This document shows, one piece after another, positions 12,507-23,566 of a stretch of DNA of 64,000 nucleotides; positions within the stretch are counted from its first letter, which is position 1, and each line of letters begins with the position of its first letter. The DNA lies in the NCBI GenBank assembly GCA_034509925.1, contig CM067537.1, positions 7,873,501 to 7,937,500 on the forward strand, read 5' to 3'. Below the pieces are notes generated by a model. The model saw only the letters and a program-made list of their open reading frames with translations, ran no database searches and was not told where the DNA came from. A program made the translations under genes and the position numbers. Origin of the DNA: Hirudinaria manillensis. Its lineage: Eukaryota; Annelida; Clitellata; Hirudinida; Hirudinidae.

Positions 12507-15208
12507 CAATAATAATAGTAATAATGATGATACTAATAGTAAAAGGTTTTACACATTAAAATTAATAGCAATGGTAACGTAATAATAACAATAATAACAT
12601 AACAATAACAACAATAATAATAATAACTGACACCATCATTCCATTAACTACCCGTCAACAACAACAACAACACGAATTCAACTCAACACACACAAACCTC
12701 TCGAAGAGAAACTGCCACAGGGTCAAGTTCTGAACGTCACCAACCGACGGATTCAACAAGTCGTCCGCGCCCCCCACCCCGTCCAAGGGGCTGCTTAGGA
12801 ACGACGATGATGATGACGGAGACGATGACGACTGCAGTGATGATGATGACGATGCGAATCTGGTGTGAATGTGAACAAACAGCAGACCTGCAGACTGGAG
12901 ATGAAAAATGTCAATCGATCAATCAGGGGGGGATCTACTGAATAGTTTTCTTAACCAACCAAGTTATTTTAGGTTATATAACTTGAATAATTAACATTTA
13001 TTTATAAAGTTACCAATGATAAATAATAATAAGGATGTCTAGTTAATCAACTAACCATTATCATTTTGACCTTCTGAGTCACCGGGTTTGGCTTCTGACT
13101 TTCATCTTCGGACTGCCAGACTTTGGCCAACTGCTGGATTTGAACCAATCTTCGATGGTCTCCTGTGAGCTGTTCAGCAAAGCAATCAATGTATAAATGC
13201 ACTTAGATGCCTTAGAGGGGGATTTGAAATCTTTCTGATGTGCAAAGAAGTTCATTATTAGCATAATTCAAACATTATTGAATTTTCTACGTTACCAATT
13301 TCTGACAAACTGCTGAACTCTTAACGAGTCGTAGGATTTACAACAATCACTTGAGTTTCATTACAGTTTGCAGCTTAAACTAACATCCCTAGGTACATTT
13401 TTATCGCCCTACCTCCAGCACGATGGTGAGACAGGCAGGATAGAAAGTCATGAAGGCAAAGTAGTTGGCGACGACGGAGAGGCAACCGAAGCAGCACATG
13501 GTCTGAAGGGTCCTCACCCCCGAGAGGGTGCCGACCCCGATGACCAGTGCCTCCACCACGGCATCCAGGGTCATCACCGGACCCACCATGGCCATCCCTT
13601 GGCCTATGTTGCTTTTGATTTCATCCTGGAAGATAATAAGGAAGCCGTTGTTGTAAATGCTAGTGAGCCATGATGATTACGACGATTGCAATGGTGATGA
13701 TGATGACGAAGATGAAGGTCACAATCTTGGATGGGAAGGACGTGACATAATTGAACAGCTCCCACGAATTCATAGCTTAAAATTTATATTCAACCACTGA
13801 TCCATCCATCCATCCATCCATCCATCCATCCAACAATCAATCATCATCCATCCATCCACCTATCACATCATCCAAGTGAATCCCCAAACAATTCATATAA
13901 AATATTCACCTGACACTTGGAGCTGAGAGCAAACTTTGCCAAAGTGCAGGCTTTCGAGAGATCCACGAGCAGCAAGAATATTGGCATGGCCTCGCTAACA
14001 ACACAAAATTAGTTAAATTAAATTAATTAACCAACAACTTCTAAGCTAATTAAACTGACTTATTATTAATACATTACATCCATCGGTTAGGTAAATTATC
14101 AGACAACAATAATAATAATAATAATAATAATGATGATAATAATAATAATAATAATAATAACAATAATAATTATATAATAATAATAATAATAATGATGATG
14201 ATGATAATAATAATAATAACAATAATAATATAATACTGATAATAGTAATATTATCATTATTATCATCATTATTAAACTAAGGAAGTTTTTCTAAGGCACC
14301 TCAAGCTGTTCATGTCCGATCCGAAGTAGTTCACCACGGCAGCACTCAGACCAAAGCTGAACATCAGAGTCAAAGCACCAGTTATTCCTGTGAAACAAAA
14401 AGGATCAGAAAATCATCTTCGAAGACTCGAAGCAACAAACACCATCCCTAAAGTAATCCTCATTCAATGCATCACAAGTTCCAGTAACATCAATAAATAT
14501 ATATATATATAAATTATATATTAATTTACATTCCACAAACCAATAAAAAAATTCTTTAAGTGATTCAATATATTGCCAAATAGCACCACCAGGACACTAC
14601 TAAACTTTTGAGGCCAAATAATATTTAACTAAATATTCTAGATATAAATATAAATAAATAAATATATAACAAAACATTTCATGCAAATAATCTAAAATCA
14701 CAAATAATCATCAAATCCCAAGTAATGTCAATGAATGCAATTCACCTAAAAGATACTTTGAGCCGAGATTCCTCAACTTTGAAAATTGCAAGTAAATGTA
14801 GGCTATTGCAAGACATCTCGTTACTGCCAAAACTGCGACGTCAAATGTCCTTGAATTCTGAATAATTTTTAAAAAATAATTTGGGAAAAAACAGACAACA
14901 ATAATAACAACAATTTCATATTTCTGACAACAATTGACACTGACATTCAAAATCGTGCCACAACAAATTAATTAAAATTAACATTAATTCAAACAATAAC
15001 ATCTTTGGATTATTTTCATTTCTCAATTTTAAATTATAAAAGGTATTTCCTGACTGACCGACATCATAGTGGTACCGTTGGATTCGAGATTTGGCTCCGT
15101 GTACGAGACAGAGGTGGCACAGACGATGAGAGTGAGGGTGACAAAGATCACCTCCCAAGGATGGGAAGCGCAGAATTGGCCATGAGCCTCAAACATTCGC
15201 AAAAGCAT
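7428..15208 (-). CDS. HMGCR: 3-hydroxy-3-methylglutaryl-CoA reductase
   Basis: The rate-limiting mevalonate-pathway enzyme of the ER membrane, reducing HMG-CoA to mevalonate with NADPH. Coding exons, 5' to 3': 15208-15059, 14857-14746, 14387-14300, 13994-13910, 13625-13413, 13169-13056, 12894-12698, 11744-11533, 11164-10947, 10796-10681, 10458-10383, 10174-10016, 9888-9731, 9410-9305, 8755-8441, 8092-7940, 7822-7668, 7446-7428. They total 2646 nt, 881 residues plus stop, close to human (888). The N-terminus (ASHPWEV) and sterol-sensing domain ([29 protein letters not shown]) match the family, followed by a Ser/acidic linker. Catalytic residues are present: Glu in TTEGCLVAS (~565), Lys in DKKP (~698), Asp in DPAQN (774), His in SHLKHN (871). 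An upstream exon (15559-15506, joined to 15226) could add 6-24 N-terminal residues, for example a start at 15511. The C-terminus is HNRRKQTT, lacking the serine that AMPK phosphorylates in mammals. Confidence 0.97.
8952..9175. repeat. 18-bp AT-rich minisatellite in an HMGCR intron
   Basis: About eleven copies of an 18-bp unit (TTATTAAATTATATATTR), alternating between versions ending in A and G. It lies between the HMGCR exons at 8755 and 9305. The open frame across it is a by-product of the 18-bp period. Confidence 0.9.
10805..10910. repeat. TCAA tetranucleotide repeats
   Basis: Several blocks of ATCA/TCAA repeats in the HMGCR intron between 10796 and 10947. Confidence 0.9.
12449..12535. repeat. 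AAT microsatellite
   Basis: AAT run with AAC interruptions in an HMGCR intron. Confidence 0.9.
13799..13830. repeat. CATC tetranucleotide microsatellite
   Basis: Perfect CATC units in an HMGCR intron between the exons at 13625 and 13910. Confidence 0.95.
14104..14236. repeat. AAT microsatellite
   Basis: AAT run with GAT/AAC interruptions in the HMGCR intron between 13994 and 14300. Confidence 0.9.
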
Positions 15209-15699
15209 TTTGCTTCTGTCCAGCCTCTTTTCAAAGAGAGAGAAAAACCGGTTATTTCAACTTTTAAAACACCATTAATAATAATATTAACATATAATTT
15301 AAGATACCAAGTTCTAAAATGTAACTTAATGCAAAAGACAAAAGTTTCTTGTCACAGCAAAGGCCAAAAATAATCTCTGATCATTGCTGAAGAATCTTAC
15401 AAAAATGTCGTTCTTCAATTTCGAGATTTCTTCTAAAGTCATCAATTTTGTAAACGTCTTTTTTTCTTCTTGCTTCTTGTTACTTTTTAAAACGGTTTTA
15501 AGTACCTCCATGGCGAAGTTTTTACGAAGGGATTTCACCAGATGACTGATATAAGGCAATCGAAATCTTCGGGCTGATTCTAATCGCTAACGTTTCGCGT
15601 TAAATTAAACCAAAATTTTGGACGATCACATACCAAAGACCCTAGGAAGGGCGTTTGTTTGAACTTTTAAAATGACCTACGAAATCATAACGCAACGCA

Positions 15700-15830
15700 C
15701 TGGCGATAATAAGACAACAATAAACGCAACGGTGGGCGGAGCCACGGCGTGACACGAGTCAATGTCATCCAATCAGGTGACGATTTCTACTCACGTGGTT
15801 GGCTCGTAATTTATTCATTTTTTGGCATTT
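15700..15830 (-). promoter_or_regulatory. Putative HMGCR promoter
   Basis: About 500-600 bp upstream of the HMGCR start codon lies a cluster typical of sterol-regulated promoters: a GC-box-like GTGGGCGGAGCC at 15732-15743, a CCAAT box near 15768, the sequence CAGGTGAC just after it, and an E-box CACGTG within ACTCACGTGGTT near 15793. NF-Y (CCAAT) and SREBP (E-box or SRE) cooperate on HMGCR in other animals. That they do so here is inference. Confidence 0.45.
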
Positions 15831-16568
15831 GGATGAAAATGTCTGGCGACTTTATTTAAAACGCTCTGCTGTTAAATGTCAACCAGTTTTGCATTTTAAA
15901 AATTTTACAATAAAAGGAATTTAATATCGAAATTATTCGAAGTTACTTGAACTGATTTAAGATTAATAAATCTTTTAAATCATTGAAATCGTTTAAGTCT
16001 AGTTTTGAGAGAAAGATAGGAGTTTAAGTGTAATGTGATGATGCAATAGAAGAACTTTAATCTTTCGACACTTTAAAACAGCATATGTTGTTGTCCTGAA
16101 TACTATGAGTTGCAAAACTTTTTGTTTTTGGAAAGTCTGGAGTTGGTTGGCTTTGTCTTCAGCGTGCTTTTCCAGGAAGTTCCCGGAAAACTATATGCTT
16201 TCATTTTACTAAAAAAAAAGCTGATTTTAATTGCAGCCTGTAGAAGTTACTCTTCAAAAAAACGTGGGGTAACTTTGGTGATCTAATCCATTAGATATAT
16301 TATTTTGTCAACATTCCTTTAATTTAACTCTCTTTAAAACTGTTATGACAAAAATTTCACATTGATTTAGCAAGTTTCTGTATAATTTGATGATTGTAAT
16401 AAAAGGCATGTGGCAATAAAAAAGATTAAAAGCCAGAAGACAGCTAGGTGACCAGCTCGTTAGTAGTCAATAGGTTAAAATTAAAGAATTTATGACAAAT
16501 TTCACTTAAGCCTAATTAATTAGCCGATAACTTCAAAATAGTACACCATGTTTAAGCATTTTTAATTC

Positions 16569-16630
16569 ATTATTCATGACCGTTCGATTCCAGGCGGGTC
16601 TCGGTGGTGGTGACGGCCGAGGAGCAGAAT
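16569..16630 (+). pseudogene. Duplicated fragment of a coiled-coil-gene exon
   Basis: These about 62 bases resemble 661-714, the acceptor and start of the third exon of the coiled-coil gene: both share ATTATTCA-GACC, CCAGGC-GGTCTCGGTGGTGG, GGCCGAG and AGCAG, with a handful of substitutions and one 3-base insertion. A stop codon follows about 10 bases later. It is therefore a relic of a partial duplication rather than a functional exon. Confidence 0.6.
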
Positions 16631-17469
16631 AATAAACTATACAATAACTGTATTCCGTACATAATAGTTTATATAAATAAATATACTTAACGTAACTAAA
16701 TTATTCGAGACGAGTATTTCCAAGAATGTTGTAGTATAGAAGCATAGCGAATATTCTAGCTTGTTTCTTATTCAATTGGCAACCTTTTTATGTTATTACC
16801 TAACATTGCATCACCATAAATAGTTAATTTCAAGCAATATAATGTTAAGTATTTATTGCCCAACTCCATGGAAAGGAAATCTCAATGGAAATATAAACTT
16901 GGATCGGTTTGCCATCTTTGAACTACTCTATAATTTCCACCTCATGTCGTTATTCATAAAGTTTAAGTTCCCCCCTCTCCAAGAATTATTTATTATTTGT
17001 GTTTCGAATTTAAAGAAGGATTGGAGTATGCAAGTTTATTCCGGGAATGAAATGTTTATTTCATTAGGCGGGTTCACTGTCCGGGCCGGTCCAAAAACAG
17101 AAAGTCCAGTTGTAGCTCTTTATACTGAAATAAGAAACACAACTTAGAAGAAATTAATAAATTCTTTTAATTACACTCAATCAGCTTCATTATTGACTCC
17201 TTCGACTAGAATTTACCAAAACTTGGAGGGTTATGTTATTTAAAATTATTAATTCAATAAAGTAGCAATTAAAATAATTAAATAATAATCTACGTTAACT
17301 CTGGCTGTCGTTAAACTTAACGTTAGGGTGCACAGAGCTCTCTGGATCACCGAAAGTGAAAAATATGTTTTAAAAAAGTTGGAATTAGTCGTGCTAATCG
17401 TTCCATTTCTACTTGTTCTTGTTAACAATAAAATGTTTATATTTTTATGTGACAAATTTTTTTACCATC

Positions 17470-18516
17470 TCATTTCTCAGAGAGTACATAGAGGACATGT
17501 GTTTGGCCAAAGATGTCCATCTTATCCACGGCATGGGCTCCCCAATCGCTGGCACGGCAGATTTCAAATCCTTTCCAGTCCGGCTCCAAGGTGTAGTAAT
17601 GCAAATTGTGGAGAAAGTTCATGACCTGGAGCGAAATTGAACGTCCGTTTTGAAATCGACTTGAAATGTGTACATTGTTTTTTAATGTATTTGAATTTTA
17701 ATTGCTTAAAAAATAACTTTTTCTTCCAAAAAATATAATATAATATAATTTGAATTTTTAATTGTTTTTAATTCTAACTATCTTCCAGTGAAAAGCCCCT
17801 TCATCTATGATGGCAATAATCAAGGCTTCGGCAAACATTTGACGATCCACATACTTGGTCACTGTCTAAATAAAAATACAAGGCATTTATTTTTAATAAA
17901 TGACAACATAAATAAATAATAAATAACAACATAAAATTTTCGGAAGAATATTTTAAGCTATTAACCAGCACTGCTAATCAACTAGATCTAAAGCTTGTTC
18001 CAAGTAAATTATCAAAGTATTCGAACGGCTAACCTCATTTTTTCTTGGCTCACAGACCATGCCCTGGCCTATTAGAAAGACATCTGAGCCCACTTGACCC
18101 TTTTCGAGGGTGAGGTTGAAGGGGACTTGGTCTCCTTTGATATTCAGTTCAAATTTCAAAGTCACAACAGCTAGTAATTTAAAAAGGTTACCCGTTATTA
18201 AATTGTAAATTCTAAACAAAATATTAAATATAAATTAAAATTTCCATCCGGATTTAAAATATATTACATTTATTTAAAATCTGTTATATACTAAAATTAT
18301 CCGTCATCGGAAATCGCTAAGATAGAAACATTTCAACGTTGATAATGACATACAATATAACGACTTTAAATAAAAAACAACAATAATAATAATAATATAG
18401 CTTATAAACTTGGTCAAACCATTAACTTTATCCACTGGTAATTCAGGGTAGGAATTACCAGAAACAAGTGCAGATGCACACAACCACATGAAAGCTATTA
18501 CGTGAAAGAAAGACAT
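17470..18516 (-). CDS. Prodomain-only relative of the ADAMTS-like proteases
   Basis: The start at 18516 gives a clear signal peptide (MSFFHVIAFMWLCASALVSG). Further exons at 18170-18034, 17865-17779 and 17625-about 17471 continue in phase and stop just after LYVLSEK. The peptides resemble the prodomains of the tandem proteases at 20-38 kb: the 87-nt exon has the same length and phase as their fourth exon, and HNLHYYTLEP corresponds to HGHKTYSLEP. No zinc site, disintegrin-like or six-cysteine exon follows. It is either a secreted prodomain-only protein of roughly 150 residues or a truncated duplicate. The junction of the first exon (donor near 18440) is uncertain. Confidence 0.6.
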
Positions 18517-19284
18517 CCTGCAGAAAAAAAATTAACAGAAACAATTGTTAATTGACTAAGAAATATATGGAGACAAAGCTACAAATGAAGCTTGAAACTT
18601 ACTTTCCAAAATCTGACAAACCCCAAACCTCCTACTTTCAGCTTTAAAAAGACTCCAACAATTGACTTTTTCACGGTTCTAATCAATATTAATTTTAATT
18701 AACTTGCAGTGAAACATTCACAGGTGTATCCATGAATCACTGGGAGATGTTAAATAAAGAATATTCTTTTGTGATTTGCATTCTAAATCGCTTATAATTA
18801 TAACTTTTTTTTTTATAAAAATCGTAAAAATGAAGATCTTTTTTTAATGAAAATGACCGGTTCAGGAATTAATCATAATATCCTACATTTTAATATTGCT
18901 TGGTTTTACAAACATTTGGCCAAAATAGCCTTCGGCAAAATTGTGAGCTGCTGGCGCATTGGTTCTTAATTAAAAATTGATTTTAAATATCTGTCGAAAA
19001 CGGCTGCGAATGTTTTCAAATGCAGAGTTATTCACTGAAAGTTTATTAGATTTTAAATAAGTAATTACGTCACTTTTAGGGGAAAAGACAGACATTTTCC
19101 GAGGATTGGCAAGGGACAGAACATTCATGCATGTACAGTACGTTGCCAATTAAAATAAATTTTCGAAATTGTTTATTCCCGTTCCAGAAATTTGTTCCTT
19201 TTACATTTCTAAGGCTATGTACAAAATGTTAGGTAAATCAAACGTCATTTAGAACTGCTTTTAGCATCTTAAACATCCCAATGC

Positions 19285-19560
19285 TTAAACATTGCGTATA
19301 ATAGCGGAAATTACATATTGCGCACATTTTACATGGTTAACTTCGATAGCAAGAAATATTTTAGTTTTTTTAATATATCTGAAAAGACAGACATTTTCCG
19401 AGGATTGGCAAGGGACAGAACATTCATGCATATCCAGGTATGGGATGGAGACATCACCAATGTCACTCTCTATTTCGAAGCATGGTTTTTCGTAAACCGC
19501 TTTACCTATTAAAATTTTTAAACCAGATGTTGTTATAATAGAGATTGTCATGTGACCCAC
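19285..19560. other. Conserved open stretch in the unit flank, unknown
   Basis: In the 1.25-kb flank downstream of each protease gene a segment is open on both strands and retained in all three units (also 25555-25830 and about 31773-32040). The minus reading is cysteine-containing (MHECSVPCQSSENVC). The plus reading ends FEAWFFVNRFTY and is identical in all copies, whereas a 2-base deletion in unit C shifts the far end of the minus reading. It could be an old exon or a regulatory block; coding status is unproven. Confidence 0.25.
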
Positions 19561-20210
19561 TTTAACAAGTCACAGTTTACATGCTCCCACGGCAGATGCT
19601 GTTCACCCAGTCTTTAGTGGCTTGATACTTGTTTTACCAATAACTTTGTTTGTGTTAATTTATCTAGATCATAAAAAAACCAAAACAAACACACAACAGC
19701 TATTTGCGAAGTTTTTCAATTTGAACTTGTGCATTAAAATCCATCTATACATTAAAGACCAGACTGCAGATAGGCTTGCAATGTCTTTGTACTCGCTTTG
19801 CTGAACTTTCGTCTTTAGAACTTTGAAATAAATGAACCCCAAAGGTTGTTTTATTTTTGAGATCCTAGAATGTACTTTTGAATTTTTCTTATGAATCTTT
19901 GTGGCAAATATCTTCGACATGTTCATAACAGCCCAATAAATTCATCTAACATTGCTTTAGCAAGCTTCTGAATAATTTGATGATTGCCCTATGAACACAT
20001 ATGGAAGACAAAGAACAGGTTAAAAGCCAAAAGACATATAGGTAATTAAAGTACTTCTTTAGTAATCGACCTAAAATAATAACGATTCTTTTCATAAAAT
20101 GTTTATGCATCCTTAAAGTCGTCAAAAATGCTGCAACGATTGCAATGCAGTAAAATTGTTTTTATTAATTAAGTTTTATTAAAACTCAAAAATATTTAAA
20201 ATAGGACGCG

Positions 20211-23200
20211 TCAACTTCTTAGAGGTTTGACAATAAGTCGATTGCACGATTTGCAACATTTGTCCTTCATTCTTGGAGTTGCACACAGAACAGGGTTGTA
20301 GTCCACCAATTCACTGCAAGTGAACTCCTTTGAATTGTAAATCACCTCCTTAGCTTCATCTTTGCAGCTGTCTGAATCACAATTATTTAGATGTAATCAT
20401 TTTACATTGCAACATATATTAAATATAAATAAGAACAAAATTGACAGATTTTCACTTACTTTCTATACCATCGCAAGAGGCACAGCAATATCTTCTGAAT
20501 GATCTGTTGTTGCAAAAACTTGGATTTTGTTTGACAAATGTCCCGCACTTTGCAATCAATGGTTTGCCAAGGACACCTTGGCATGATAAAGCGTATTTGA
20601 CGTCTCCTTTACAAGAACCTAAAAGGAAGAATTCTTGATTGCATTTCATCAATTAAGATGGAATTGTAAATGCAAAAGTGTTTGAATTAAGCTTGTCACT
20701 GGCCAAACTCACATAAACTATTTGAAAGTGCAGTAGAATTGTGGGAATTATTGGAATGGTACCTGAATGAGAGGTCTCCACGTACGCAGAACACGTCTGA
20801 CAACAATGTCGAGAAGAGAGGTGACAGACTTCAGGGGCGAGATCCCAACATTGCGTTCCCTTGTCTCCGTAGAGGCAGTTGCTATTGGTTGAGTTCTGGA
20901 CGAGGTTACTGCAGGTTTTGCAACAAGCTGTGGCGTAGTATCCATAGTAACAGTCTCTCGGTTCGATGTTTCGACATTTATCTATCACATCTTGACAACC
21001 TGATCGACAAAGGAAACGGCAATTTCAAAAAAATTTAATGAAACTTAATGTGTTTAAAAAATACATCGTTACCTCCATTTCGGATCAGGTTACCAGAACA
21101 AGATGCACAGCAACGTTGTTTGAATGTTTTCGAATTGCATAAGCCTGGATTGTTGACTGCATCTTTGCATCCGACGCTCTTATTTGATATAAAAGTCGTG
21201 ATTTGAAAGGTCAGTTTGTAATCTCCGTTGACACAGCGATCTGTTTGGATATCATCGGAATACTTACAAGTTCCAATATTTAGATTACAGAAATTCGGAC
21301 AGTCCCAGAGGTGCTACCTGCACCTCTCAAAATCATCAACAAAAACGAATGAAATCTTCTTATGCCTTTCCTTGTCTTTCATTTATCATATCATCCGTCC
21401 ATAACTTTCATTAATCTTATTATTACCATGGACAAAGTCCAGTGAGTTTTAATATAAATTTTCCTTCCTCGTCTTTTCATTTACCTGGAGATTTTGGAGC
21501 CCTGCTATCCTTTGTGCATTTCCCCCTAAGACACCAGGCCCCATTGGAACAACTCGTTCCATCCATTGCCCTCAATTCATAACCGACGGTGCATCTAAGG
21601 ACCTGACACACGTCTTCATCGCCCTTAGATTTTCAAAATTTAATGAAAAGCTCAAAGAAACTGATTAAACATATAATGGAAGTGAAGATCTCTTACGCCT
21701 CGGTGTCGTGAATCGGGCCCATTGGCCATTTCACACTGATCATCAGGATCGTAGATTTGGCCTGGATATAAGTCAGAAAATATGCCGCTCTCTGGAATTT
21801 GGAATTCAACTCCTTCGTTGGTCAGGCAGTTCTTAGTCCTAGTCCTGAAAAAGTCATAATTGGACGTCTGGGCACCAGATTTCGTTGTCGTATTTATGAG
21901 GTGCACATTAATGTCAGTGGATTAATTGTAATGCCGTCCAATCAATAAAATTATATGCGATTATATTGTACCATATTTATTGCCTGAAGACATACTCTCA
22001 TACCTAATGAGTTCATTGAATGTATTCATTTATACAACTAATAATCTTACAGTTTCTGCGATTAAATTTTCCATCGTCAGTTTATAAACACAATTAACAA
22101 TTGTCTCAAAATCCAATTCCGAACATCAAAGAAATATCGTTCAATTGACTTAAGTTTTGACTTACGCATCCAACGATCTAATTTTCTTTTTCAGAGCAAA
22201 AAGAGAGCAGTTTGAAAAGAGATAAGAACTGTGTCTGTCGTCGGCCGTATAATCCTCCGTTAATCCGCTGTATTGACTGGCCATGACATTATAGTCGACC
22301 TTACAAGGGCCTAGATCGTGTGGCATGTTCAGGCTTTTGAAAACGATACACTTTAATTTCGTATAACTTTGCTACTACTAATAATAAAAATAATTTTTTG
22401 TTTTAACTCACGTATGACCAAGCTCATGAGCTGTGGTTGTAACAGTACGAACAAATATTTGGTGTTTGATGATAGCGACGCTGTCCTTGGAGCAAATAGT
22501 ATTTTCCCACGTCTTGCCAAGTAGTGGTTTCCCGGATTCAATTATCGAGTAACTAAAAGGCATGAATAAGATTAAGAAATGAATTAATTAATTAGTTAAA
22601 TCACCAAATGTTAGAACCATTTCCACAGATGATATAAAATAAACTGATTATATACGTGTACATATATGCGATCGTTAATAAAATTGAATGTCAGAAGTCA
22701 CTATAATCACCTCGTGTAATAGGCAAGGAAATCACGTTTAGGCAACTCGAATTTATCATTCTTGTGGGTATACGTGACCCAATCAGTCACATTATCTAAT
22801 ACATTACCAACAAGTCTACCGTTACCATCACTTAGCTTTTCAAAGAATGGAATATCACTTGAATTCTGGAAAGCCAATTTAATAAATTATTTTAAGCAGG
22901 TAAACTGATCGCTGGTTAATTACACGATTAAACTACTGAATTATTAGACGATTATTTAGATATAAAGATGGAAATTCGGACTAGTTCATTCGATTATCCG
23001 TCCAGCTTTATTTACGATCCATTTTCACCTACTTTTGAAATAAACGTTCCGATCCACTTGATGGTGAACTTCAGACCATCCATCTCTATCCTTTCATAAA
23101 TGAGTCTTAGCTGGAAATCAAGGAATATTCAAAATAATTTCTTAACTAATTATTATAAATCGAATGTAATATTAATATATTATCATTTCTAGAAACCATC

Positions 23201-23456
23201 CTTCCGCTGCTCAATAGAGAAGTAATTCATTTATTTGCAAACGTACCAGTCTCAAATTAAGAAGCGAATAACCCTTTAATCTGTAATTATATCTCTAATA
23301 TTATGCAACCACCTACCTTCTCCATGATGTGAGTGAAAATAAATACTAGGGATTTGATCGAGTCCTCGCTTTTTTCTTCGTCAGTCGCAGCTTTACTCCT
23401 TTCGTAGAACCTTTGGATAACATTACAATATTACTGAACTTAACTGTGATGAGTGT

Positions 23457-23490
<34 letters not shown>

Positions 23491-23513
23491 TGTCATTCTT
23501 CTTCTTCTTCTTC

Positions 23514-23566
<53 letters not shown>

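Larger units (their letters stand above)
15600..17469. other. Intergenic region upstream of HMGCR
   Basis: Apart from the HMGCR promoter cluster and the exon relic at 16569-16630, this stretch is AT-rich with no convincing exon. A plus-strand open stretch ending at 17147 has no splice or homology support. No catalytic exons belonging to the metalloprotease relative at 17470-18516 were found here on either strand. Confidence 0.5.

Noticed and set aside
16578-16600. TTCGATTCC resembling a tRNA T-loop
   Set aside because: No acceptor, D or anticodon stem can be folded around it; the segment is a duplicated exon fragment.
16842-17147. 101-codon plus-strand open frame between HMGCR and the prodomain paralogue
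   Set aside because: No splice support, no recognisable motif and AT-rich composition like the surroundings.
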